A stretch of 25,911 nt of DNA from JBBPXY01 sp038200435 (lineage in GTDB: Bacteria > Actinomycetota > Thermoleophilia > Solirubrobacterales > Solirubrobacteraceae). Positions 1-6,369 of the stretch are shown here, piece by piece (the stretch's first letter is position 1; each line of letters opens with the position of its first letter). The position numbers and the translations under genes were made by a program. Below the pieces are notes generated by a model, which had not been told where the DNA came from, searched no databases, and saw only the letters and a program-made list of their open reading frames with translations. The DNA is taken from NCBI GenBank assembly GCA_038200435.1, contig JBBPXY010000047.1:1-25911 (forward strand). The letters are read 5' to 3'.

Positions 1-78
1 CGCCGGCAGCCACTCCCGCACGCTCGGCGGCATCAGATAATCCTGATCACGATCACAAGACAAGAAGTTCTGGCCCAT
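1..78 (-). CDS. IS1182-family transposase, N-terminal fragment (cut by window edge)
   Basis: Reading the minus strand from the ATG at 78-76 gives 26 open codons to the window edge, starting MGQNFLSCDRDQDYLMPPSV and continuing REWLPA. This matches the usual N-terminus of IS1182-type DDE transposases, roughly MGQxFLxxDxDQxxLxPPSLREWLPxDHLAWF. The catalytic DDE residues would lie outside the window, so I cannot say whether the enzyme is intact. The start sits about 50 bases inside the presumed IS end, a normal layout for this family. It points away from the rfb genes and is separated from them by the IS end and a hairpin repeat. It is too short to appear as a conventional ORF but is quite recognisable. 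Confidence 0.72.
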   Translation of the reverse strand, partial: MGQNFLSCDRDQDYLMPPSVREWLPA

Positions 79-130
79 CACCAAAGCCTCTTAAACGGTC
101 CGGACAGACCGGGACTTACGCAACAGCCTC
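1..130 (-). mobile_element. End of an IS1182-like insertion sequence (partial)
   Basis: The minus strand carries the first 26 codons of a transposase (separate entry). They are preceded by about 50 bases ending in GGGACTTACGCAACAGCCTC (111-130). Read outward-in on the minus strand this is GAGGCTGTTGCGTAAGTCCC, which looks like the terminal inverted repeat of IS1182-type or related elements. The outer boundary is therefore placed near base 130. The other end and any target duplication lie outside the window, so the family call rests on the transposase N-terminus and the general look of the end. Confidence 0.65.
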
Positions 131-141
131 ATAGCGAAGGC

Positions 142-183
142 TTCTGTCCACAGAGCATGGTCGTGGGTTCCTATGGACAGAAA
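142..183. repeat. Hairpin repeat, TTCTGTCCA family (copy 1)
   Basis: TTCTGTCCACAG (142-153) is mirrored by CTATGGACAGAA (171-182): 11 of 12 positions are complementary around a 17-base loop. The left arm is identical over 12 bases to part of the repeats at 4191-4206 and beyond. It lies just inside the IS boundary and upstream of rfbF. Function is unknown; a REP-like element or small structured RNA is possible. Confidence 0.6.
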
Positions 184-237
184 TCGTCGCCAAGACCGCA
201 TGTCTCCTCAGAGCCGACCACCACCCGGCCCAGTCTC

Positions 238-243
238 TAGCCT
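238..243 (+). promoter_or_regulatory. Putative -10 box (TAGCCT) of a leaderless rfbF promoter
   Basis: TAGCCT ends 8 bases before the GTG at 252 and fits the actinobacterial TANNNT -10 pattern. A transcript would begin at or within a few bases of the start codon, and no Shine-Dalgarno sequence is visible there. The same hexamer precedes recJ by 6 bases. No convincing -35 hexamer was seen. Confidence 0.45.
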
Positions 244-251
244 CCCGCCGC

Positions 252-983
252 GTGGCCGCCACGAATCCCTCCCTGGTGGCGATCCTCTGCGGCGGTCGCG
301 GGACCCGGCTGCAAGAGCACACGGCTTCCATCCCCAAGCCCCTGGTCGAGATCGGGGGGCGCCCGATCGTCTGGCACGTGATGCAGATCTACGCGGCGCA
401 GGGCGTGCGGCGCTTCCTGCTGCTGACCGGGTACAAAGGCGAGCTGATCAAGGAGTTCGTACGCGCAACTGACTGGCCCGCCGAAGTCGAGGTGGGCTGC
501 CGTGACACAGGCGCCGGCACCCCCACGGGCGGGCGCCTGGCGGCTGTGGCCGGCGAACTGGCCGGTGACACGTTCTGCGTCACCTACGCCGACGGCGTGG
601 CCGACGTCGACCTCGATGCGCTATTCGCCTTCCACCGTGAGAAGGGCGCTTCCGCGACCATGACGGTCGTGCGCCCCGAGCTGCAGTTCGGCGTGGCGCA
701 GATCGACGACGAAGCGCGAGTGAGCGGCTTCGTCGAGAAGCCACGAAGCGATCATTGGGTCAACGGAGGCTTCTTCTGCTTCGAGCCCGAGGTGCTCGAC
801 CGGCTCGATTCCGGCAGCGTGCTCGAACGCGCGCCGCTCGCGGGTCTCGCCGCTGATGGGCAACTCGCCGCCTTCCGCCACGAGGGCTTCTGGGACTGCA
901 TGGACACCTACAAGGACGCCGTGCTGCTGGGTGACCTTTGGGAGTCCGGCTCGGCCCCCTGGAAGTTGTGGGCCGATGCCTGA
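252..983 (+). CDS. rfbF: Glucose-1-phosphate cytidylyltransferase-like nucleotidyltransferase
   Basis: This 243-residue protein is predicted to be a soluble enzyme joining CTP and glucose 1-phosphate to make CDP-glucose, the entry point to CDP-deoxysugars. It has the NTP-transferase signature LCGGRGTRL (residues 12-20) followed by IPKPLVEIGG (28-36). It also has the RfbF-like stretch DTGAGTPTGGRL (85-96) and TYADGVADVD (111-120), whose Asp sits where the metal-binding Asp does in this family. The protein is slightly shorter than typical RfbF (about 257). The GTG start has no Shine-Dalgarno but sits 8 bases after TAGCCT. The stop overlaps the start of the next gene, a CDP-glucose dehydratase homologue, which supports CTP rather than UTP or TTP as donor. 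Later pathway genes are not in the window. Confidence 0.82.
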   Translation: MAATNPSLVAILCGGRGTRLQEHTASIPKPLVEIGGRPIVWHVMQIYAAQGVRRFLLLTGYKGELIKEFVRATDWPAEVEVGCRDTGAGTPTGGRLAAVAGELAGDTFCVTYADGVADVDLDALFAFHREKGASATMTVVRPELQFGVAQIDDEARVSGFVEKPRSDHWVNGGFFCFEPEVLDRLDSGSVLERAPLAGLAADGQLAAFRHEGFWDCMDTYKDAVLLGDLWESGSAPWKLWADA

Positions 984-1956
984 GCCGCAGATGCGCGCGG
1001 CGTTTGTCACGGGCGCCTACGGGCTGCTCGGGTCGTGGCTCGTGGCGGCCCTGCTCGAGCGGGGAGTCGAGGTCACCGCCCTGCGACGTGACATCGCGCC
1101 GCGCTCGCCACTGGGCTTGCTGGGACTCGAGGGCCGGGTGTCGGTGGTCGAAGGTGACGTGCGCGACCAGGAGCTCCTCGACCGGGCGCTGGGGGAGTGG
1201 GAGATCGACACCGTCTTCCATCTGGCGGCCCAGACCATCGTCGGCACGGCCAACCGCTCGCCGGTCGGAACTTGGGAAACGAATGTGCGTGGCACCTGGA
1301 CGGTGCTCGAGGCATGCCGCCGGCAGGAGGTCGCGCGGGTGGTCGTGGCGTCCTCCGACAAGGCCTACGGCGCCCACGACGACCTGCCCTACCGCGAGGA
1401 CCACGCGCTGCAGGCCCACTTCCCCTACGACGTCAGCAAGGCCGCGACCGACATGATCGCTCGCTCCTACTGGTACTCCTACGGGTTGCCCGTGGCCGTC
1501 ACCCGGTTCGCCAACCTCTACGGGGGCGGTGACCAGAACCGCTCCCGCCTGGTGCCCGAAGCGATAGATGCCGCGCTCGCCGGCCGCCGGCCGGTGATCC
1601 GGTCCGACGGCTCACCCGAGCGCGACTTCCTCTACGTCGAGGACGCGGTCGCCGCCTACCTGGCCATCGGCGAAGCGCTCGATGGCGAAGGGGCGCGGGG
1701 CGAGGCCTTCAACGCCGGAGGAGGAGAGCCCCACAGCGTGCGCGAGGTAGTCGAGCTCATCTGCCGCGCCGCCGGCACGGACGTAAAGCCTGATTACCAG
1801 GGCGAGGGCACTCCCCGCGGCGAGATCGATCGCCAGTACGTCGACTTCACGAAGCTACGCGAGCTGACGGGCTGGGCGCCTCGCGTAGGGCTCAAGGAGG
1901 GCTTGACGCGCACCGTCGAGTGGCACCGGGCCCATCCGGAGGCGCTGGCGCGCTGA
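976..1956 (+). CDS. rfbG: CDP-glucose 4,6-dehydratase-like SDR epimerase/dehydratase
   Basis: This is a 326-residue extended short-chain dehydrogenase predicted to convert CDP-glucose to CDP-4-keto-6-deoxyglucose with bound NAD. The Rossmann motif is VTGAYGLLGSWL (11-22). SSDKAYG (126-132) supplies the catalytic Ser region and YDVSK (151-155) the catalytic Tyr and Lys. The run YDVSKAATDMIARSYW and the later YGGGDQNRSRLVPEAI are typical of CDP-glucose dehydratases rather than general epimerases. The open frame extends upstream to 856, but the ATG at 976 places the Rossmann motif normally. It overlaps the rfbF stop (981-983) by 8 bases, so the two genes are probably translationally coupled. A GDP-mannose or dTDP-glucose dehydratase is less likely given the rfbF partner. 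Confidence 0.82.
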   Translation: MPEPQMRAAFVTGAYGLLGSWLVAALLERGVEVTALRRDIAPRSPLGLLGLEGRVSVVEGDVRDQELLDRALGEWEIDTVFHLAAQTIVGTANRSPVGTWETNVRGTWTVLEACRRQEVARVVVASSDKAYGAHDDLPYREDHALQAHFPYDVSKAATDMIARSYWYSYGLPVAVTRFANLYGGGDQNRSRLVPEAIDAALAGRRPVIRSDGSPERDFLYVEDAVAAYLAIGEALDGEGARGEAFNAGGGEPHSVREVVELICRAAGTDVKPDYQGEGTPRGEIDRQYVDFTKLRELTGWAPRVGLKEGLTRTVEWHRAHPEALAR

Positions 1957-1976
1957 CCCTGGAGGCCGCGCGCCAG
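1945..1976. terminator. Possible bidirectional terminator hairpin
   Basis: CTGGCGCG (1945-1952) and CGCGCCAG (1969-1976) form a perfect 8-bp stem with a 16-base loop. It covers the rfbG stop and the 30-base gap to the convergent cupredoxin gene. There is no U-tract, and stems of this size occur by chance in DNA this GC-rich, so this is tentative. Confidence 0.35.
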
Positions 1977-1986
1977 TCGCCAGCGG

Positions 1987-2406
1987 CTACTTCGTGACGG
2001 ACAGAGTGGCTGTCATGCCCGGGTGGATGGTGCACTCGTACGTGATCGTCCCAGCCTTGGTGAGCTTGTAGGAGTACGTACCGCCCTTGCCGAAGTCCTT
2101 GGACGAGAAGCTCGCGCCCGAGTCGGCCTTGACGTTGTGGTCGGTGGAGTCCTCGTTGGTCCAGGTCACCGTCTGTCCGACCTTCGCGGTGGCCTGCTTC
2201 GGGTCGAAGGCGATGTTCTGCATCTTGATGGCGACGGCGCCCCCGCTCGAGGAGCCGGACGAGCTCGGGGCGGGGGTGCTGGCGGAGCTCGGAGTGGAGC
2301 TGGGCGCCGAGCTCTCCGAGCTCGACTTGCTCGAGCTGCCGCAACCGGCGACGGCGAGCACGAGGGTGAAAAGAGCGGTGGCGAGAAGCGGGCGGGAACT
2401 CTTCAT
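1987..2406 (-). CDS. Cupredoxin-domain (plastocyanin-like) lipoprotein
   Basis: This 139-residue exported protein starts at the ATG at 2406-2404, with AGGAGG 10 bases upstream. A short Lys/Arg n-region and hydrophobic stretch lead to the lipobox LAVAGC, so the mature protein should be lipid-anchored on the outer face of the membrane. A Ser/Pro-rich linker (about residues 22-57) precedes a cupredoxin domain beginning near AVAIKMQNIAFDP. The type-1 copper ligands are in place: His in STDHNVKA, then Cys, His and Met in YECTIHPGM. It probably carries electrons or binds copper outside the cell; the redox partner is not visible. It is convergent with rfbG and divergent from yebC, so it appears to be a single-gene unit. 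Confidence 0.85.
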   Translation of the reverse strand: MKSSRPLLATALFTLVLAVAGCGSSSKSSSESSAPSSTPSSASTPAPSSSGSSSGGAVAIKMQNIAFDPKQATAKVGQTVTWTNEDSTDHNVKADSGASFSSKDFGKGGTYSYKLTKAGTITYECTIHPGMTATLSVTK

Positions 2407-2497
2407 TTCAACTTGACCTCCTGGAGGGGCGGGGCGAAGCACGCACGGGTACCTCAGGCACCCTAGAACGCCGGAAGACCCGGCGACCTCTCGTAGC

Positions 2498-2503
2498 TAC
2501 GCT
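2498..2503 (+). promoter_or_regulatory. Putative -10 box (TACGCT) ahead of yebC
   Basis: TACGCT ends 9 bases before the yebC ATG at 2513, preceded by an overlapping TAGCTA (2494-2499). No Shine-Dalgarno is seen between box and start, which fits leaderless or near-leaderless transcription. Confidence 0.38.
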
Positions 2504-2512
2504 TTGCGGCGC

Positions 2513-3265
2513 ATGTCGGGTCATTCGAAATGGGCGTCGATCAAGCACAAGAAGGCGATCGTCGACTCACGGCGCGGCGCGCATTTCACCAAGCTTGCCC
2601 GCGCCATCACCGTGGCCGCACGCGAGGGCAGTGGCGATCCCGACTCCAACGCGGCCTTGGCCGTCGCGGTGCAGAAGGCGCGCGACGCCTCGATGCCCAA
2701 GGACAACATCGAGCGCGCGATCGCGAAGGGCACGGGCGCTGGGGCCGACGCAGCGGCGATCGAGAACGTCATGTACGAGGGGTATGCGGCCGGAGGCGTG
2801 GCGCTCCTGATCGAGGCGCTCACCGACAACCGCAATCGGACGGGCGCCGACGTCCGGCATCTCCTCACCAAGCACGGTGGAAGCCTCGGCGCGCCCGGTT
2901 CCGTGGCCTACCTCTTTGACAAGCGCGGCCTCGTGCTCGTCGACGCCCAGCGCTACTCCGAGGACGATCTGATCGTCGCGATCGACGCCGGGGCGGAGGA
3001 CATCGCGCGTGACGACGACGTGTTCGAGATCCTGACCGAGCCGGCTGACCTGAGCGCCGTCCGCGCCGCCCTCGACGAGGCCGGCATCGAGGCGCAGAGC
3101 GCCGAGGTCGCCCATCTCCCCAAGACGCGCGTGCCGCTCGACGCCGAGCAGGCCGCTCGCGTTCTGAAGCTCGTCGACGCCCTCGACGAGAACGACGACG
3201 TACAGGCGGTGCACGCCAACTTCGACGTGGACGCCGACGTTCTCGAGGCCCACGCAGCGGCCTGA
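2513..3265 (+). CDS. yebC: YebC/PmpR/TACO1 family protein
   Basis: This 250-residue cytosolic protein belongs to the widely conserved YebC family. Members have been described as transcriptional regulators (PmpR) and more recently as ribosome-associated factors aiding translation of difficult proline stretches. The N-terminus MSGHSKWASIKHKKAIVDSR is the family hallmark. The stretches ARDASMPKDNIERAIAKGTG and GAPGSVAYLFDKRG are also diagnostic. Its length is normal (240-250). The frame opens at a TTG (2504), but the ATG at 2513 gives the canonical MSGHSKW start. In many bacteria yebC is adjacent to ruvC; here ruvC lies about 4.7 kb downstream, separated by a glycosyltransferase, a GH2 enzyme and a GT-C-like gene. 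This could reflect insertion into an ancestral yebC-ruvCAB cluster. Confidence 0.95.
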   Translation: MSGHSKWASIKHKKAIVDSRRGAHFTKLARAITVAAREGSGDPDSNAALAVAVQKARDASMPKDNIERAIAKGTGAGADAAAIENVMYEGYAAGGVALLIEALTDNRNRTGADVRHLLTKHGGSLGAPGSVAYLFDKRGLVLVDAQRYSEDDLIVAIDAGAEDIARDDDVFEILTEPADLSAVRAALDEAGIEAQSAEVAHLPKTRVPLDAEQAARVLKLVDALDENDDVQAVHANFDVDADVLEAHAAA

Positions 3266-3294
3266 CCCGGGCCCGAGCGGCGCCGCGCCCGCCT

Positions 3295-3305
3295 TAGGCT
3301 AGGAT
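3295..3305 (+). promoter_or_regulatory. Putative -10 boxes (TAGGCT / TAGGAT) for the GT2 gene
   Basis: TAGGCT (3295-3300) and TAGGAT (3300-3305) overlap in the 103-base gap after yebC, about 65 bases before the glycosyltransferase ATG at 3369. They match the TANNNT form seen elsewhere in the window and suggest the GT2 gene has its own promoter with a short leader. No -35 element was recognised. Confidence 0.33.
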
Positions 3306-3368
3306 CTCGCGCCGCGCGCCTGGGCTCCCGCCCGCCGTGCCGGCTAGTTCTTCTCGCAGAGCCTTCTC

Positions 3369-4055
3369 ATGCTTTCGATCCTCATGCCCGTCTACAACGA
3401 GCGCGCGACCGTCGCCCAGGCGATCGACGCCGTCCTGACGACGGATCTCCCGACCGACGTGGAGCTCGTGGTCGTCGACGACGGGTCGACCGACGGCAGC
3501 CGCGAGATCCTTCGCGAGGGCGACTGGGGCGAGAACGTGCGCGTCTACGAGCACGAGCAGAACCAGGGCAAGGGGGCGGCCGTGCGTACGGCCCTCCGGC
3601 ACGCTCGGGGCGAGCTGTCGGCCATCTTCGACGCCGACCTCGAGTACGACCCGGCCGACCTCGCGCTGCTCTTCCCGCCCCTACTCGACGGGCGGGCCCG
3701 CGCCTGCTTCGGCGTGCGGGCCTTCGATGGCTACACGAGCCACTCATTCCTCTACGTGCTCGGCAACAAGGGCGTCACGCTCGTGGCAAACCTGCTCTAC
3801 AACGTCTACCTGCACGACATGATGACCTGCCACAAGATGATGGGAACCGAGCTCTTCCGCAGCCTTCCGCTAAAGGCCAAGGGGTTTGCCATCGAGTCGG
3901 AGATCACAGCGCGCCTGCTGCAAAAGGGCGAGCGCATCTTCGAGGTGCCCGTGCACTACCGCGCCCGGCCGACCGACGAGGGCAAGAAGCTCACGACGTT
4001 CGACGGGGTGCGCGTCATCGCCACGCTGCTGCGCTGCAAGTTCACGCGGGCTTAG
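3369..4055 (+). CDS. Family 2 glycosyltransferase, DPM1-like (polyprenyl-phosphate sugar synthase type)
   Basis: This 228-residue GT-A enzyme lacks membrane segments. It resembles dolichol/polyprenyl-phosphate mannose or glucose synthases, which move a sugar from a nucleotide donor to a lipid phosphate at the inner face of the membrane. It opens with SILMPVYNERATV, then LVVVDDGSTDGS (34-44) and the metal/donor motif FDADLEYDPADL (87-98). FAIESEITARLL and PVHYRARPTDEGKK correspond to the family's C-terminal signature regions. Its length fits the short, soluble DPM1 class. The GT-C-like protein at 6370 is a type of enzyme that can use such lipid-linked sugars, so the two may act together; this is inference only. 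Substrate cannot be read from sequence. Confidence 0.85.
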   Translation: MLSILMPVYNERATVAQAIDAVLTTDLPTDVELVVVDDGSTDGSREILREGDWGENVRVYEHEQNQGKGAAVRTALRHARGELSAIFDADLEYDPADLALLFPPLLDGRARACFGVRAFDGYTSHSFLYVLGNKGVTLVANLLYNVYLHDMMTCHKMMGTELFRSLPLKAKGFAIESEITARLLQKGERIFEVPVHYRARPTDEGKKLTTFDGVRVIATLLRCKFTRA

Positions 4056-4130
4056 GGCCGCCTTCGACGAGCTCGGGACCGAGCGGCGCCCTTGGTTGGC
4101 TCCGGGAAGGGAAGCGAGTCAGACCGGGGT

Positions 4131-4183
4131 GTCCCTTTCTGTCCAAAGCCGCACCGTTCGAGAGCGCTTGGACAGAAAAGGTC
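4131..4183. repeat. Hairpin repeat, GTCCCTTTCTGTCC family (copy 2)
   Basis: GTCCCTTTCTGTCCAA (4131-4146) faces TTGGACAGAAAAGGTC (4168-4183): 14 of 16 positions are complementary with a 21-base loop. The first 21 bases match those of copy 3, exactly 60 bases downstream, at 20 positions. It lies between convergent genes and may act as a transcription stop or be a REP-like element. Confidence 0.65.
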
Positions 4184-4190
4184 GCTGAGA

Positions 4191-4243
4191 GTCCCTTTCT
4201 GTCCACAGCCGTCGCCCGGACCCGTCCGTGGACTGAAAGGGAC
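4191..4243. repeat. Hairpin repeat, GTCCCTTTCTGTCC family (copy 3)
   Basis: GTCCCTTTCTGTCCAC (4191-4206) faces GTGGACTGAAAGGGAC (4228-4243): 15 of 16 positions are complementary with a 21-base loop. The outer arms of copies 2 and 3 can also pair with each other (GGGTGTCCCTTTC against GAAAGGGACACCC), giving alternative large folds. The rest of the 4056-4319 gap shows no coding signal. Confidence 0.65.
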
Positions 4244-4319
4244 ACCCTCCGTTATCAACATCCACCCCTTCCCCGATCCGGCGCGGCTGATCCCGAAGCC
4301 AGCGACGGATGCGAAAGCG

Positions 4320-6209
4320 CTACGGCGCGTACTGCCGGGTCGCCCGGAACGACCGCTGCGCCACGAAGTACGCCGGCTTTCGCGCTCCGAAGTAGCCGAC
4401 AAGACCCTTGCGGTGGTAGGGCGGATCGCCGCGGGGGTTGCCGCCCAGCCAGCCGACGTTGCAGCGGAAGTCCTGCAGCGCCCAGTACACGGCGCCGCTC
4501 AGCCACGGCTTGGTGGCGAACACCTTAAGGTGGTAGGCCACGGCGTCGCTTTGGAACTCGTAGGTGCCCTTCTCGTCGGCCGGTCCCGAGCGGTTGGCCT
4601 CAAAACCGAACTCCGTGATCACGATCGCCTTGCTCGGGTAGCAGGCGCGCACCTCGTCGAGGTGGGGGCCCAGTTCGTCGCGGTCGGCGATCGAGCCCTG
4701 GTTGCCGGAGTACCACCCGAAGTACTCGTTGATGCCGACGAGGTCGAGCGGGGCGTAGGCGGACTGGCACCCGATGCCGGGATAGGAGCCAACCGCCGCC
4801 GCGACGGGTCGCGTCGGATCGAGCCCGTGCGAGAGGCCGGCGGCGTGGCGGTAGTAATCAGCCTCACGGGCGCTGGCCGGGAAGCGCAGCTCGTTGGCGA
4901 CGCTCCAGACGGCCACCGACGGGTGGTTCTGGTTGATCGCGATGTTCGCGCGCAGGTACTGGTCGGCGAGGCGCCGGGCGTGCAGGCTCTGGAGGTCGGC
5001 AGTCTTCAGCTGGTAGACGGGTATCTCCGACCAGATCAGCATTCCCAGCCGGTCGGCCGTCTCCTGGAACTCCGGGTGGAGCGGGTAGTGGGAGCGCAAC
5101 AGGGTCGCGCCGACGTTGCGGGCGTTCGCGATCAGCTTCTGGCGCTCGGCCGAGTTGAGCGCGGCTCCGAGGGTCGGGTTGTCCTCGTGCAGCGCAACGC
5201 CGCGGAAGTTCACCGCGCTGAAGTTGAGGAGCAGGCGGCCATGCGACACGACCAGCGAGCGGATGCCGCTGTTCAGCGCGTAGGAGGCCACAGCCTGCAG
5301 CCGCTCGCCGGCCGATGCGGAGCGCACGAGGAAGGAGGCGCGGTAGAGCGTCGGGTGCGACGGGGACCAGAGCCGGGGGTGGGCGATGCGAACCGTTGCG
5401 CGCAGCGTTCGCGAGGCGCCTGGGGGCAGGACCGTGACGGGAAAGCGCACCGGGTAGCTCCCATAGCGCCCGCCCACTGTGACGCGCTGTGTGCGCTTCG
5501 AGTAGTTGCGTACCGTCGCGGTCTCTTCGATGAGAGCCGCGCACGAGCGGCAACGCAAGCGGGGGCGCACCACTACGGGAGAGATGTCGACGCGGTCGAT
5601 CCGCCTCAGGTAGACCTCGCGCAGCAGGCCTCCGTAGTTCCACCATCCGCCCGCGGGGGCGCCGGAGGTGTAGACACCGCCTGCGGGCAGGTCGTTGGCC
5701 TTCCGCCGGTTGTCGACCCTGACCACGAGCCGGTTGACGCCGCGGCGCGACAGGCGGGAGAGCGGGAGCTCGAAGGCGAGATAAGCCCCTTGATGGGTCC
5801 CGATCCGCTGCCCGTTCAGCCAGACCTGAGCCGTGTAGTTGACCGACTCGAAGCGCACGACCCAGCCGAGGCGGGCGCTGGCCGACGGTAGCTTGAAGTC
5901 CTTGCGGTACCAGGTGGGATGCCCCGTCATCTCGGCCCGGGAGGTCGTGCCGGCGTTGAACGCGTTGGGCACTGCGACGGGACTCCAGCCGGCTGTGGAG
6001 TGATCTGTCGGCAGGCCGTCGCGCGACCCGGTATCGGCGACATCGTTGTGGAAGAGCCAATCGCCGCCGAGGAGGTAGCGACCGCTCGGGCCGTCGTGGT
6101 AGAGCGTCTTGGCCGGAGGGACGTAGGGAGACGCCGCGCCGGCATCGGCGACGGGCACGGCGATGGCGGCGCCGGCGAGGGCGCAGAGCAAGAGGACGCG
6201 GAGGTACAT
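4320..6209 (-). CDS. Secreted glycoside hydrolase family 2 enzyme
   Basis: This is a 629-residue exported glycosidase of the beta-galactosidase/beta-glucuronidase/beta-mannosidase class. A signal peptide (hydrophobic VLLLCALAGAAIAV, cleavage near ADAGAA) precedes the sugar-binding jelly-roll domain (WLFHNDVADTG to REVYLRRI, about 45-205). Next come an immunoglobulin-like domain (about 210-315) and the TIM barrel (about 320-625). The catalytic acid/base is the Glu of WSVANE (440) and the nucleophile the Glu of ITEFGFE (533); LRSHYPLHPEF is also typical. Starts at 6209 (ATG) and 6227 (GTG) are both possible. I prefer the ATG because it gives a compact signal peptide after AGGT. Substrate is uncertain. 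It is convergent with the GT2 gene and divergent from the GT-C-like gene, with no transporter beside it. Confidence 0.9.
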   Translation of the reverse strand: MYLRVLLLCALAGAAIAVPVADAGAASPYVPPAKTLYHDGPSGRYLLGGDWLFHNDVADTGSRDGLPTDHSTAGWSPVAVPNAFNAGTTSRAEMTGHPTWYRKDFKLPSASARLGWVVRFESVNYTAQVWLNGQRIGTHQGAYLAFELPLSRLSRRGVNRLVVRVDNRRKANDLPAGGVYTSGAPAGGWWNYGGLLREVYLRRIDRVDISPVVVRPRLRCRSCAALIEETATVRNYSKRTQRVTVGGRYGSYPVRFPVTVLPPGASRTLRATVRIAHPRLWSPSHPTLYRASFLVRSASAGERLQAVASYALNSGIRSLVVSHGRLLLNFSAVNFRGVALHEDNPTLGAALNSAERQKLIANARNVGATLLRSHYPLHPEFQETADRLGMLIWSEIPVYQLKTADLQSLHARRLADQYLRANIAINQNHPSVAVWSVANELRFPASAREADYYRHAAGLSHGLDPTRPVAAAVGSYPGIGCQSAYAPLDLVGINEYFGWYSGNQGSIADRDELGPHLDEVRACYPSKAIVITEFGFEANRSGPADEKGTYEFQSDAVAYHLKVFATKPWLSGAVYWALQDFRCNVGWLGGNPRGDPPYHRKGLVGYFGARKPAYFVAQRSFRATRQYAP

Positions 6210-6343
6210 GGACCGACCTAGGAACACCCAGCGCCTGTTCGAGTTGCTCGTCGGGCGCGGATGCTGTGATGAGCGTACCCGGCCTACGCTTCGGTCCGCT
6301 GGTTGCCGACAACTGTCTGGAAGCTGCGAAGGCCTTTGCCGCT

Positions 6344-6366
6344 GGCGCCACCGCTAAGGTGGCGCC
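6344..6366. promoter_or_regulatory. Perfect inverted repeat just ahead of the GT-C-like start
   Basis: GGCGCCACC (6344-6352) and GGTGGCGCC (6358-6366) form a perfect 9-bp stem with a GCTAA loop, 3 bases before the ATG at 6370. It also covers a TAAGGT -10-like box (6355-6360). It could be an operator overlapping the promoter, or, if transcription starts further upstream, a hairpin hiding the start. Confidence 0.4.
6355..6360 (+). promoter_or_regulatory. Putative -10 box (TAAGGT) ahead of the GT-C-like gene
   Basis: TAAGGT ends 9 bases before the ATG at 6370, with no Shine-Dalgarno between them. The spacing would give a transcript starting at or next to the start codon. It lies inside the inverted repeat at 6344-6366. 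Confidence 0.33.
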
Positions 6367-6369
6367 CCG

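Noticed and set aside
102..115. GGACAGACCGGGAC, similar to the repeat arm GGACAGAAAGGGAC
   Set aside because: It lies inside the insertion-sequence end and has no partner arm, so the similarity is probably chance.
4092..5891. 599-codon open frame on the + strand
   Set aside because: It is antisense to the GH2 gene, whose catalytic motifs are intact. Long antisense frames are expected at this GC content, and it spans the intergenic repeats with no domain signal.
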